Shown: positions 53,495-61,584, numbered from the stretch's first letter. The stretch is DNA of 64,000 nt from Argonema antarcticum A004/B2 (GCF_023333585.1 NZ_JAIQZN010000007.1:62001-126000), one strand, 5' to 3'. The notes: generated by a model from the letters alone, not told the origin. Translations and numbers: made by a program.

Positions 53495-54025
53495 CTATTG
53501 AGATGAAGGTTTAGAGCCTTTCTTTCTGTTACTGTCACTATGAGTAATTTGAAGGTTCTCTATAGAATCTGCTCCCCCAATGCTTAGTGCTATAGTATGA
53601 TCTACCTCAATATCGTCTCCTATAAACAGAGGCGCTCCTGAGATAGCACAGCGATTATCTTGCCCTCTAAGTTTTTCCATTTTTTCAGCTTCAGAAAGTT
53701 TAGTTTATCTTGGGTTAATTGCATATTTTTCGTGAAATTCTTGAGCTTTTGACCGAAATAAATCTTTTGTGAAACTTTCGGAAGTATTCCTCAAGTCATA
53801 AAAGATATTTTTCAAGTCTTGTTTGATTTTTAACCTCTCAGATTTAACCATTTCAAGGTTAAGTGGATTGAGAAGACGCCAAAGAATGTAAAAGTCTTGT
53901 TTTGTACGCCTAAATGAACGAACTTGTCTTTGCGCTTTAAATAGCAAATTCAATTCATTGCCATAAAACTTATCTAATTCTTCTTTACCTCCTTCAACAT
54001 TTCTATCCAGCAAAATCAATTTCAC
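53495..54025 (-). pseudogene. HNH endonuclease gene broken by an in-frame stop
   Basis: One reading frame of 176 codons with a single TAA at 53705-53707. Before it stand 106 residues (ending EFHEKYAINPR) with no named domain. After it come eight codons (TKLSEAEK) and a complete HNH motif: CAISGAPLFIGDDIEVDH, then GGADSIENLQITHSDSNRKK. Homologues read on through this point. Either the gene is dead, or two pieces are made, or the stop is read through. The upstream GTG start at 54025 is uncertain. Confidence 0.7.
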
Positions 54026-54068
54026 TTTTCCTACAAAACTTTCTACCTTCTTGATACTGCCACCTGGT

Positions 54069-54596
54069 TCAACTCACAGCCAAAAGCTCATTCAGCTTAT
54101 TTTTTAAGTCTGGGGATGCCATTAATGGATTATAGACTTCCCCCTCGTAGGGTTGCCAAACATAACTGGAACTAAAGGGTCGGAAAAGTGGTAATATTTC
54201 TCGCCCCTGAGTAAGTTCTTTAGCTAAAACTACTCCGGGAAGAGATAAGTTAGATAAATCTTCAATAAGTTCGCTATAGTTTCTAAATTCATCAACTTCA
54301 ACACCAACCAAAGCATAGCGAAATGAAGGAGCAAACCGTAGAGTTTGATAGAGTAAAATACCTAACTCTGTCATTACATAAGCACTTTCAGGGCTATCTA
54401 TTCCCACTTCACTAATATTATTAGGATAAACCCGACACCACCAGTTTTGCTCGATATCTTGAAAAGTGTCTGTACGACATAGACATTGACGACCATTTGA
54501 GAGTAGCCATTCTATTCCCTCAAAGTGTTGAGCAAATTTATTGACATTGCTTTGCTCAGAGCCACATTCTGCCGATAAACTGAATATCCACGCCAT
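54069..54596 (-). CDS. Probable immunity/antitoxin partner of the Tse2-like protein
   Basis: 175 residues, acidic, no signal peptide (MAWIFSLSAECGSEQSNVNK, RQCLCRTDTF, YALVGVEVDEFRNYSELIED). It starts 27 bases after the 148-residue gene and in the same direction, the usual place for the neutralising partner. No named domain. Role from position only. Confidence 0.55.
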   Translation of the reverse strand: MAWIFSLSAECGSEQSNVNKFAQHFEGIEWLLSNGRQCLCRTDTFQDIEQNWWCRVYPNNISEVGIDSPESAYVMTELGILLYQTLRFAPSFRYALVGVEVDEFRNYSELIEDLSNLSLPGVVLAKELTQGREILPLFRPFSSSYVWQPYEGEVYNPLMASPDLKNKLNELLAVS

Positions 54597-54623
54597 TGTA
54601 ATAGACTCCTATGATAGATGAGG

Positions 54624-55070
54624 TTAATCAACTCTTTCCCAATCATTTTGGGTGTTTGCCAATGCTGCCTCGTACCTTTCCAAAGACATTGAGCTTCTTG
54701 GTAAAATACTAACGTGCGTCGGGCTATCTTGAACAGCCTGCAAATCTCCAATAATGTTTTTGTCATCAATTTGCCATAGCGGGTCTTTTCCAGTCCCACC
54801 AAATTTTGAAGGTCTGCGAAATGCTGGTAAACTTTCAATTGAAAGGGAAACGGACATTCCTTTTGTATTCCTGACGGCAACAGCAACAAGCTCTCCTTGA
54901 AACTCACGTTCTGACTCTGCTAACAAATAGCCTTGCTCATTCAGATAACCTGTGGAAATTTGCTCAATATCTATGTCAATACCAGGTCTAATTCCTAGTA
55001 ATCTAGCACTGCGACCTATTTTGGGGTTACCATTTTGGTCGGCCATGCCGCGATAGTAAAGTTTTGCCAT
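54624..55070 (-). CDS. Putative Tse2-like ADP-ribosyltransferase toxin
   Basis: 148 residues. The layout recalls the Tse2 family: an N-terminal LYYRG, a central KGMSVSLSI and DPLWQIDDKNIIGDLQAVQD, and a C-terminal HVSILPRSSMSLERYEAALA (compare HYTIMPAKPM in Pseudomonas Tse2). These toxins use an ADP-ribosyltransferase-like fold in the recipient or host cytoplasm. Similarity is by motif only, without a search. A TTG or other start is not needed; ATG 55070 fits. Confidence 0.5.
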   Translation of the reverse strand: MAKLYYRGMADQNGNPKIGRSARLLGIRPGIDIDIEQISTGYLNEQGYLLAESEREFQGELVAVAVRNTKGMSVSLSIESLPAFRRPSKFGGTGKDPLWQIDDKNIIGDLQAVQDSPTHVSILPRSSMSLERYEAALANTQNDWERVD

Positions 55071-55188
55071 CAGCCAATATTGCAGTATGAAAGTATTGAT
55101 AAATTGTGTAAACTTGTGAGTAGTGCTTACTTATTTAGTCAGTTTATTTGCAATTCATGATATAGATTCCCATCAAGTCGTGGAATTT

Positions 55189-55716
55189 CTAGCCCTGAGC
55201 ATTGAACTTGTACTTGTTAAGTTCCGGTACCGCTTCGCCTCTGAAGTATAAAACCCCAAATACATCAAAAATGCCAAATCCCTGCTCTTTGACTTGGTAG
55301 GAAATGGGTTGACCGCTCACGGCTAAACGCGCCCAATGCTCACAGTTCCAGCCCTGAACTCCATACTTCCACTTGTTATCAAAAGCTAGAACAGAGGCGA
55401 TTAAGTTTTGAAGTATCTCATCCTTACTCAAATACGGAACGGGAATTGCATCTTTGAACTCATGACCAAGCTCATGTATTCTAAGACAACCGCGATCGTA
55501 AAGCTGCCCTGCTTCGCTGGGTCCCCAAGCAATTGCTGAAGTATCTGATAGTGCTACACTGTAATGCCAAACGCCATCAAATCGTTGTACCAACGTTCCT
55601 GAACGCTTTGATAAAGGGTTCCAACATCGCTGTATTTTCTGAATTAGCTCACTATTATCATTAAACGTCATCATTTGGCAAGCACCAGGGTACTGATCTA
55701 CTCTTAATAATGCCAT
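55189..55716 (-). CDS. LRAT/NlpC-like thiol hydrolase-fold protein
   Basis: 175 residues. WHYSVALSDTSAIAWGPSEA offers a candidate catalytic His near the N-terminus, and GWNCEHWARLAVSGQPISYQ has the Asn-Cys-Glu-His-Trp-Ala motif of permuted NlpC/P60 (LRAT-like) enzymes, with Cys as nucleophile. Such domains occur in acyltransferases and in toxin effectors. The 118-base gap to the Tse2-like gene leaves operon membership open. Confidence 0.6.
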   Translation of the reverse strand: MALLRVDQYPGACQMMTFNDNSELIQKIQRCWNPLSKRSGTLVQRFDGVWHYSVALSDTSAIAWGPSEAGQLYDRGCLRIHELGHEFKDAIPVPYLSKDEILQNLIASVLAFDNKWKYGVQGWNCEHWARLAVSGQPISYQVKEQGFGIFDVFGVLYFRGEAVPELNKYKFNAQG

Positions 55717-55732
55717 AAAAACCCCCCAACTC

Positions 55733-56165
55733 CTGCTTTCCCCAACTTAGCGCAACCAACCTCAATCAAACCCTCCAATTCCTCTGCATCCACAGCAGCA
55801 AATTCGATAACCCCGAAAACCCCGCCGCCCAAATCTACCTGCAACTGGTCAAAAAACACCACTGCCCCAAATCCACTGAAGGCACACCCCGCACCCTCAC
55901 GGAACTCAAAATCTACTGCAACTCCTAGACTGGGATAAACACCCCGTCCTCATTTTCTACGAGGAACCCACCGCCGCTACCCAAAGTGTAGGGACACGGC
56001 ACTGCCGTGTCCCTACTTTATCTCGATGCCCTCACCCGCTTCGATGCTACAATCTGCGTTATCGCGGACTCACCCCATGCCACCATTCCCACTTTCTCAC
56101 CCCAAGACTCCCACCTCATCCAAAATATTATGACTTGGCTGCAACGCACTATTTTAGAGGCGTGA
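55733..56165 (+). pseudogene. Decayed gene, resembles an inactive-STAND type domain
   Basis: Two open stretches in different frames. The first (55733-55930) has NPAAQIYLQLVKKHHCPKST and TLTELKIYCNS, then a stop. The second (from about 55932) gives HPVLIFYEEPT; after a 29-base palindrome the frame shifts to YLDALTRFDATICVIADSPH and IQNIMTWLQRTILEA with TGA at 56163. It looks like one domain of a cyanobacterial conflict protein. Part of it is seen again at 57546. Confidence 0.6.
55988..56016. repeat. 29-base GTAGGGACACGGCA palindrome
   Basis: Arms of 14 bases (55988-56001 and 56003-56016) around one C. It sits exactly where the decayed gene changes frame, so it is probably a hairpin repeat that inserted and inactivated the gene. 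Confidence 0.8.
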
Positions 56166-56208
56166 AGCTATAACTAAGCTAGAATATCAGTAACCTCAAA
56201 AAAAAGCC

Positions 56209-56418
56209 ATGACTGAAATTACCCTAGACGAAACTAAACTCAAAGAATTGCTCAAAACCGCTATTTTTGAGTTGGTGCAAGAAGAAAAAAAACTGTTTTC
56301 TCAACTTTTCGCAGAAGTCCTAGAAGATATCGGAATGGAAAATGCGATTAAAGAAGGCGAAAATACTGAAATAGTCAGCCGTGAGGAAATTTTCAAAATT
56401 CTGAATATAAAACCATGA
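56209..56418 (+). CDS. Antitoxin-like protein upstream of a truncated RelE
   Basis: 69 residues, helical and acidic (LKELLKTAIFELVQEEKKLF, REEIFKILNIKP). Its stop overlaps the next ATG by four bases (ATGA at 56415-56418), a typical antitoxin-toxin junction. The partner is broken. Family name unknown. Confidence 0.65.
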   Translation: MTEITLDETKLKELLKTAIFELVQEEKKLFSQLFAEVLEDIGMENAIKEGENTEIVSREEIFKILNIKP

Positions 56419-56531
56419 ATATTGAATTTAGAAAGAGTTGTGAAAAGGATTTGCTCGAAATTCTTGATGCCAACTTGTTGCCAAGAATTCAGGAAATTAT
56501 TGAACGGGTTGAGCAAGCAGAAAAATCATGA
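56415..56531 (+). pseudogene. Truncated RelE/ParE-type toxin
   Basis: 38 codons: MNIEFRKSCEKDLLEILDAN, LLPRIQEIIERVEQAEKS, TGA. This is the two-helix N-terminal half of a RelE-fold toxin; the strands with the catalytic residues (KL.G....YR.R.GDYR) are missing. The next gene begins four bases later, so a deletion joined the two. Confidence 0.65.
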
Positions 56532-56534
56532 ATT

Positions 56535-56750
56535 ATGAAAGAATATGTTGTAATTTTTGAATGGGCTGGCAGTAACTATTCAGCTTATGTTCCCGATTTA
56601 CCTGGTTGTATTTCTACAGGTAAAACTCTGGAAAAAACCGAAAACAATATTAAAGAAGCAATTGAGCTTTATATTGACACTCTTCGAGAAGATGGTCAAG
56701 CTATTCCAGAGCCATCCCTTAAGGCAAAGGCAATTTCTGTTGCAGCTTAA
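56535..56750 (+). CDS. HicB-type antitoxin (no HicA beside it)
   Basis: 71 residues. YVVIFEWAGSNYSAYVPDLP, GCISTGKTLEKTENNIKEAI is the partial RNase H-like fold of HicB. The C-terminal helix LREDGQAIPEPS is typical. HicA, a small RNA-cleaving toxin, normally lies directly upstream; here that place is taken by a truncated RelE gene. Confidence 0.8.
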   Translation: MKEYVVIFEWAGSNYSAYVPDLPGCISTGKTLEKTENNIKEAIELYIDTLREDGQAIPEPSLKAKAISVAA

Positions 56751-56848
56751 TGTGGATGGATTTAAGGAGATTTTAGACCAACCGGAGATTATTGATAGCG
56801 CGATCGCACTGTTGCAGATCGCGTTACCCTCCCATAGGAAATCGCGCT

Positions 56849-57112
56849 TCACGGTTCATACGCCTCACTACGATGCGCGATCGCTATAACAAACACCTGA
56901 ACCAATTCATCTTCCACTGAATAGATGACTCTGTAATCTCCTATTCGATAGCGATAGTACCCTGCATAATCTCCCTTGAGAGCTTTAATATTGGGGTGCG
57001 ATAGAGGACTTTGCTCTAGCTGCTGCAAACATCGGGCAATTTTCTTTACGAGGGCTTTGTCAGCGTTAGTATAAACCTTTTGAGCATCAGGATGAAGGAG
57101 AACTTCATACAT
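56849..57112 (-). CDS. RelE-type toxin
   Basis: 87 residues, complete. YEVLLHPDAQKVYTNADKAL helices, then IKALKGDYAGYYRYRIGDYR and VIYSVEDELVQVFVIAIAHR, the full RelE strand set with the YRYRIGDYR motif and terminal basic/His residues. It overlaps the upstream antitoxin by eight bases. Confidence 0.85.
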   Translation of the reverse strand: MYEVLLHPDAQKVYTNADKALVKKIARCLQQLEQSPLSHPNIKALKGDYAGYYRYRIGDYRVIYSVEDELVQVFVIAIAHRSEAYEP

Positions 57113-57383
57113 CAGAGCGAATGTTTCTCCAGCTTGTGTAATGAGTTTTAGGGGTTGCTTGATTTTGCTTAACTCGTTCTAGCAATCCAGGAATTGCCAA
57201 GAGTTCCTGCGTTGCTGCTTCGCTTTCAGCATAAGCCAGATAAGCCGCAAAATCAGCAAGCACCTGTAATCGCTCTGGCGATAGTTGTTTGAGTGACTCA
57301 CTAAGCTGGCGTTGTAACTCTGTTACCGATATCGTAATTGTTGATGATTGATCCGACATTGGAGAATTATCTGTAGTATTCAT
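57105..57383 (-). CDS. Antitoxin of the RelE-type toxin
   Basis: 92 residues. SVTELQRQLSESLKQLSPER leads into a helix (LQVLADFAAYLAYAES) and a flexible tail (KTHYTSWRNIRSDV) that likely wraps the toxin. Eight-base overlap with the toxin gene. An ATG at residue 9 is an alternative start. Confidence 0.75.
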   Translation of the reverse strand: MNTTDNSPMSDQSSTITISVTELQRQLSESLKQLSPERLQVLADFAAYLAYAESEAATQELLAIPGLLERVKQNQATPKTHYTSWRNIRSDV

Positions 57384-57545
57384 AGCTGTTTTGCCACTTC
57401 AATGTTCAGTATCTTTTACCACTTTTCAGCACGCGATAACTGCCGTAGTTAGGCTAATAATTCTGAATATAAAACGCCATTCAATTCATTTTTCCATCTT
57501 AGCACTACTCCAAGGCGATTGCCATAACAACCCACCAAATCCAGG

Positions 57546-57758
57546 GCATCACTCCGCATCCTCACGGAACTCAAAATCTACACTCAACGCCTAAATTGGG
57601 ATACATATATTTCGCCTACGGTACGCTATCCTAACGCGATACTGCTGAAGCAAAGCTACGCGATCGCACATAATTTTGAGCCAACCGAAGTATTATACAT
57701 CGCTATTGACCGAACTCAAGCGATCGCGAAAATAACTTTAGCAAAATTAAGACTCTAG
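57546..57758 (+). pseudogene. Second decayed copy of the gene at 55733
   Basis: The open frame ILTELKIYTQRLNWDTYISP, YAIAHNFEPTEVLYIAIDRT, QAIAKITLAKLRL ends at TAG 57756-57758. It shares the R-x-LTELKIY stretch and the flanking GGCATCACTCCGCATCCTCA-like DNA with the decayed gene at 55.8 kb. No start codon. Confidence 0.5.
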
Positions 57759-57764
57759 TAAACA

Positions 57765-58103
57765 TCACCCCACCGCAAATTCAGTGTACTGTCGGACATG
57801 AGGCGCATGATACGCCAGCACAATTTCCTGCTTCGGTACGCCACGTTCCACTAGCCGATCTGCGATCGCCTCTTCTGTTCCATCATGCTGCACCCAAATT
57901 TTCCCATCCTTAATATCCAAATGCAGCACACAGCCATAAATCCTTGTGCTACCATCCTTCCAACCCACATTTACAAGCTGATAGCGATCGCTTACAGGAT
58001 CGAAAATCGTCTCGCTGGCAATTGGATCGTTCTTGTGCCGCAGGTTTGCTCGTTCAGTCAGCAACTCCTGAATATACTGACGATACAAACTTACTTTATC
58101 CAT
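57765..58103 (-). CDS. xisI: XisI-family element-excision controlling factor
   Basis: 112 residues. YRQYIQELLTERANLRHKND, YQLVNVGWKDGSTRIYGCVL, KIWVQHDGTEEAIADRLVER are XisI landmarks. In Anabaena, XisH and XisI are needed with the recombinase XisF to excise the fdxN element from heterocyst DNA, but many genomes carry free-standing pairs. The start overlaps xisH by 13 bases. No XisF-type recombinase is in the window. Confidence 0.92.
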   Translation of the reverse strand: MDKVSLYRQYIQELLTERANLRHKNDPIASETIFDPVSDRYQLVNVGWKDGSTRIYGCVLHLDIKDGKIWVQHDGTEEAIADRLVERGVPKQEIVLAYHAPHVRQYTEFAVG

Positions 58104-58507
58104 TGTGCAATCTCCATTTTTTCTGTATCGTATACTAAGAGCGGAATTTGATTACGCTGAACCACTGTCTGAATGAATGAGTATTTGAAAAAGCGTTTGT
58201 AAATGTCTAACGGGACTGCTAGATAGAGCGCTCGATCTGGATCGTCATCTTCTAGCGCAATCCGATAGTTGATGAATTGTCCAACTGCTGTATGAAACTC
58301 TGAAATCGTCGATGCTGCCAGAAACGTTTTGATTTCGACAGCAATTTTTTCATTATCTTTCGTGGCTGCTAACAACTGTTCCGCACCCAAATCGATGTAA
58401 AAATCAACAAATCCTAGATCGATATGATACGGGTTATGAGTAATTGTCCAACCCTCATGCTCAAGGGCAGTCTTGACGAGTTCATGAAATGTATCTCTAG
58501 GAGGCAT
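58091..58507 (-). CDS. xisH: XisH-family element-excision controlling factor
   Basis: 138 residues. MPPRDTFHELVKTALEHEGW, ITHNPYHID and the nuclease-like IAVEIKTFLAASTISEFHTA (E-x-K) are typical of XisH, which has a PD-(D/E)XK-like fold. The pair xisHI is intact and coupled by overlap. Confidence 0.92.
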   Translation of the reverse strand: MPPRDTFHELVKTALEHEGWTITHNPYHIDLGFVDFYIDLGAEQLLAATKDNEKIAVEIKTFLAASTISEFHTAVGQFINYRIALEDDDPDRALYLAVPLDIYKRFFKYSFIQTVVQRNQIPLLVYDTEKMEIAQWIK

Positions 58508-58556
58508 CTTTGAGATTATTAATCACTAAGATCAGATTTTCTGCATTAATTTTAAC

Positions 58557-58772
58557 ATGAATCAGTTCAAAATCATAGATGATTATAACTTCCCGATCGC
58601 GCCAACTTCACCGCACACCCAAATCTATGATAGAATGATGTTATTGCTCTATAGTCAATGCGATCGGTTACGAACCATGATTACCACCGTCGAGCGCCGC
58701 TATAGTTTGGAAGAATATCGTGTTTACCAATCATGTATCTTGCATCTTTCGCATCTTCCAATATCTCGATAA
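58557..58772 (+). pseudogene. Remnant including a Uma2 N-terminus
   Basis: From ATG 58677 the frame reads MITTVERRYSLEEYRVYQ, the classic Uma2 start, and then loses similarity, because the other strand carries the end of a membrane protein gene. The 40 codons before it (MNQFKIIDDYNFPIAPTSPH) belong to something else or are spurious. Confidence 0.5.
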
Positions 58773-59148
58773 ACTGCTTTACTTCTTTCATATCGATGCT
58801 AACTGGTATATTTATACGAATAACTGCGCCACAAGAAGCAATTTCAAGAACTTTTCTAATTGTGATAAAATAAGCAAACACTAGAATTAAACCTATTAGG
58901 GAGATATAAAAGAAGTTGGAGTTATATACAAAGAAAAACAGACCAACACCAAAAAACAGTACACCGTAAAAAAGTAACCCAGGATAGCTTACTTTAGCAA
59001 CCGCTACAGAAGCTATTTTTTCTAGCATAATACTTCTGAGAAAATAATTGCCAAATGAATACCCGTCCGCTCTAACTCTGTGCGTAGTTAGTATCAACCC
59101 TAAATTTTTATTATCGTATAAGACTTCTTCTTCTGGTAGAAGATTCAT
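58681..59148 (-). CDS. Membrane PH-domain-like protein
   Basis: 155 residues. The N-terminus LPEEEVLYDNKNLGLILTTH, RVRADGYSFG is like the first strands of bacterial PH-like domains. Two membrane helices lie at about 57-96. A second PH-like half follows (ISIDMKEVKQFIEILED type). The last 12 or so residues (HDILPNYSGARRW) are antisense to the Uma2 remnant, so the natural end has been replaced. Function unknown. Confidence 0.6.
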   Translation of the reverse strand: MNLLPEEEVLYDNKNLGLILTTHRVRADGYSFGNYFLRSIMLEKIASVAVAKVSYPGLLFYGVLFFGVGLFFFVYNSNFFYISLIGLILVFAYFITIRKVLEIASCGAVIRINIPVSIDMKEVKQFIEILEDAKDARYMIGKHDILPNYSGARRW

Positions 59149-59252
59149 ACCTTTAAATCTCCATATCTAGGTATTATTCGCTAGGAAATCGACCAATCGA
59201 ATAGTCCACCCACAGCTACCCTCTCCAGCGAAGCTAATGTCTGGTTAGTAAA

Positions 59253-59342
59253 TTACGGCTCATTGGTTTGAGCAATGAGCAAATTGCAGAGGTGCTAGGG
59301 CTAGCTTTGGAGGAGGTTAAGAAGGTAGATTCGCAGGGGTGA
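59253..59342 (+). pseudogene. 3' remnant of an Rpn-family (PD-(D/E)XK transposase-like) gene
   Basis: The frame LRLIGLSNEQIAEVLGLALE, EVKKVDSQG ends at TGA 59340-59342. This is the short helix-turn-helix-like tail common at the end of Rpn/DUF4351-type proteins. Nothing else of the gene is present. Confidence 0.5.
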
Positions 59343-59426
59343 TAGACCCTGTGTAGAAAAATGGCGAAAACCGGACTTACGCAACTGGCACAGATAGTAT
59401 ACTGACGTTTTGAAAAATAAAGAATT

Positions 59427-59759
59427 ATGAATCTAGGTTTAATAGCTGTATTACTTCTGCTATTTTTTGGGCCATCTCTATGGATCGGCTATCAGACATT
59501 CATCAAATTGGGCTTGATCTGGAAGTTGGTTTTGCTACCAATAGCTTGGTTTGTTGGGCTGTTAATTGGGCCGATCGCCGCAATGTTTCTTACTACACTA
59601 CTTGAGTGGTTGAGTAATTACAACCAGGAACCTTCAGAATCAGGGTCAATGGGTGGAGTAGCATGGTTTGGTATATGGTTGATTGCAGCATTGATACTGA
59701 GTCTGTTTTGTACTACCATCTCTACCTGTCTGACTGCAAAGTTCTTTTTGATAAGCTGA
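59427..59759 (+). CDS. Small integral membrane protein
   Basis: 110 residues with about three membrane helices: 4-24 (LIAVLLLLFFGPSLWIGYQT), 30-58 and 80-105, joined by a short polar loop (NYNQEPSESGSMGG). No known family. It overlaps the convergent lipoprotein gene by 38 bases at its 3' end. Confidence 0.55.
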   Translation: MNLGLIAVLLLLFFGPSLWIGYQTFIKLGLIWKLVLLPIAWFVGLLIGPIAAMFLTTLLEWLSNYNQEPSESGSMGGVAWFGIWLIAALILSLFCTTISTCLTAKFFLIS

Positions 59760-60174
59760 CAATTTGTCCGCTTCCTTTCATGGAACAGATGATGTAGTTA
59801 ACTTTATCTTTAATCTTTTCTGCTTTTTCGCAGGGTTGTTTCTGAAGTTCTTCCCACTCTTTAGCATAATTTGTCTCATTCGCGATCGGCTCAATCTGGT
59901 TGATTACGCACTCATCCGGGATGTCATCGCCGTCATAATCCATGCGGATGTCGTCTTGTTGCTCATCATTGTCGCAATCAATCGCTGGCCCAATCTGCTT
60001 ACCGGGTTTCGCTGGTTGTGCTGCTGAAGCTGGTGTATCGGATACAGACTGAGATTGTTTAACAGATGCTGCGATCGCGCGATTCGGCTGGGTTGAGATT
60101 TGAGACTGTCCACAAGCTCCGAGCCAACATCCTAATGATATCAGACCGATCGGCAGTAATTTTGAAAGTGTCAT
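59722..60174 (-). CDS. Lipoprotein with acidic calcium-binding-type repeats
   Basis: 150 residues. The signal LLPIGLISLGCWLGACGQ ends in a lipobox with Cys21. A low-complexity linker is followed by DCDNDEQQDDIRMDYDGDDI, PDEC, the Asp-rich pattern of thrombospondin type 3/EF-hand-like calcium sites. Two further cysteines (PCEKAE, IICSMK) are at the C-terminus. Outer-membrane or envelope location is likely. Confidence 0.65.
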   Translation of the reverse strand: MTLSKLLPIGLISLGCWLGACGQSQISTQPNRAIAASVKQSQSVSDTPASAAQPAKPGKQIGPAIDCDNDEQQDDIRMDYDGDDIPDECVINQIEPIANETNYAKEWEELQKQPCEKAEKIKDKVNYIICSMKGSGQIVSLSKRTLQSDR

Positions 60175-60226
60175 ATTGAATCAGGCAGTAGAGTCTGTTT
60201 TAATTTAATTGTTAGCAGGCTTTCTT

Positions 60227-61201
60227 TTAAGAGCGTAGATGAGAAGGATCGACTTTATCTAAAACTATCTTTACAGCATCTACAATTAATTTAGGTTGGT
60301 CTATCCATACAAAATGTCCGCTGTTATTTGCTTCAAGTTGAACTGAGTTTTTCGATAGTTCTAGAATTTCCATAAGCATTTTATCTCGTAGCTGATTCGC
60401 CCCTTGTAAAGGGATAAACATAGTCCAAAAGGAAGGTTTAAAAAAAGAATTTGCTTTAATGCTCACCAGCGGTAATGCACCTAAATCTTTGGTCAAACTA
60501 ATCTGATGGGCGCTCTTATCCAGGTTTAACATCTCTCGGAGCATTGTCATCCAATGTTTGGGACGACAAAAGGAGCGCTTTACAAAGTTCAGTGAATTAG
60601 TGGTAAATTTCTTTAGTTCGGGTTTTAGTAACTCAAATATCCCGCAGATTTTCAGTATCCGAATAATTCCCATACTCGATCCTAAAATAGACATGGCAAA
60701 ACCAGATATAAAAAATATCTTTAAAGCTTTTAGCTGAACAGACATTTTAAGCATTTCTTTCTCATATAGCCCGTCGGTAAGAACTATACCAATGACTTTA
60801 TCGGGAAAGCGATCGGCATACAAACGCACGTTATAACTGCCGAAAGAATTTCCTATTAAAATGTAAGGTGGTTCGATTCCTGCTTGCGTAAGTAACGCAT
60901 CTAATTCTGTTACGATTTGACTGCTGGTGCGCGGATGGGGGCTAGGATCGCTCCAGCCGTATCCAGCCCGATCGTATATACATACTCGTGCTAGCTTCCC
61001 TAACTCTTCAGCAAGGAAATAGCCTTCAATTCCTCCCAAACTGTGGTCTAAGACAATTGTTGGTGCAGCTTTTCCTGTAACATAAAGATGTAAACGATAT
61101 CCACCTACGTCAAATATTTGACCTGGTGGTCTTTTTCGGTCTTCTATCCAGCAAGCGATCGCTTGGTATAATGTTGTTGCAATTAGCAGAATAATTTTCA
61201 T
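60227..61201 (-). CDS. Alpha/beta-hydrolase with N-terminal anchor
   Basis: 324 residues. A hydrophobic start (IILLIATTLYQAIACWI) is followed by VLDHSLGGIEGYFLAEEL (oxyanion region), the nucleophile elbow ILIGNSFGSYNVRLYAD and a C-terminal NNSGHFVWIDQPKLI holding the catalytic His. Epoxide-hydrolase or haloalkane-dehalogenase-like fold, probably a membrane-tethered esterase. The substrate is unknown. Confidence 0.85.
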   Translation of the reverse strand: MKIILLIATTLYQAIACWIEDRKRPPGQIFDVGGYRLHLYVTGKAAPTIVLDHSLGGIEGYFLAEELGKLARVCIYDRAGYGWSDPSPHPRTSSQIVTELDALLTQAGIEPPYILIGNSFGSYNVRLYADRFPDKVIGIVLTDGLYEKEMLKMSVQLKALKIFFISGFAMSILGSSMGIIRILKICGIFELLKPELKKFTTNSLNFVKRSFCRPKHWMTMLREMLNLDKSAHQISLTKDLGALPLVSIKANSFFKPSFWTMFIPLQGANQLRDKMLMEILELSKNSVQLEANNSGHFVWIDQPKLIVDAVKIVLDKVDPSHLRS

Positions 61202-61231
61202 TGCGATCGATAATGTGTGTATCGAGGACGA

Positions 61232-61453
61232 TTACTTCAGACATTCCCAATCTTGCTCATCAACGATAGGACTAACAATGTCTCCCAATATTTTAACTTT
61301 ACCTGCTAGAGAAGCAGGAGGGATTCGACGCTTTACCTGAGATGTATTTTCTTCAAGAATGGTCACGATCGCACGAGCATAATCCACCTGTGGCTGTTCT
61401 TCCAGCCATTTTATCTGACCATTCTCATAAATCGCTTCGTAACTTTTCAGCAT
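61232..61453 (-). CDS. Antitoxin-like protein (toxin absent)
   Basis: 73 residues: MLKSYEAIYENGQIKWLEEQ, then ARAIVTILEEN and SLAGKVKILGDIVSPIVDEQ, DWECLK. This is the usual layout of small cyanobacterial antitoxins that stand before a PIN-domain (VapC) toxin. Here the next gene is an alpha/beta-hydrolase 31 bases away, so the toxin is lost. Confidence 0.55.
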   Translation of the reverse strand: MLKSYEAIYENGQIKWLEEQPQVDYARAIVTILEENTSQVKRRIPPASLAGKVKILGDIVSPIVDEQDWECLK

Positions 61454-61512
61454 GGTTTTTTCCTAATAAATTTTTGAGGTAAAGTAGCAGTTATCTAATC
61501 ATACCAAATCAT

Positions 61513-61542
61513 AAAATAGATAGTAACGCAAGTTGCTAGTTA
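61513..61542 (+). repeat. Outer inverted repeat, left arm
   Basis: 30 bases (AAAATAGATAGTAACGCAAG and on) that return inverted with one mismatch at 62260-62289. A similar sequence is at 40768-40797. Confidence 0.8.
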
Positions 61543-61584
61543 CAAATATTGTCGGTTCGATCCCCCCTAACCCCCCTTAAAAAG

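Noticed and set aside
61545..61575. tRNA T-arm-like sequence GGTTCGATCCC
   Set aside because: No acceptor stem, anticodon arm or D-arm can be built around it; it is part of a repeat flanking the IS element.
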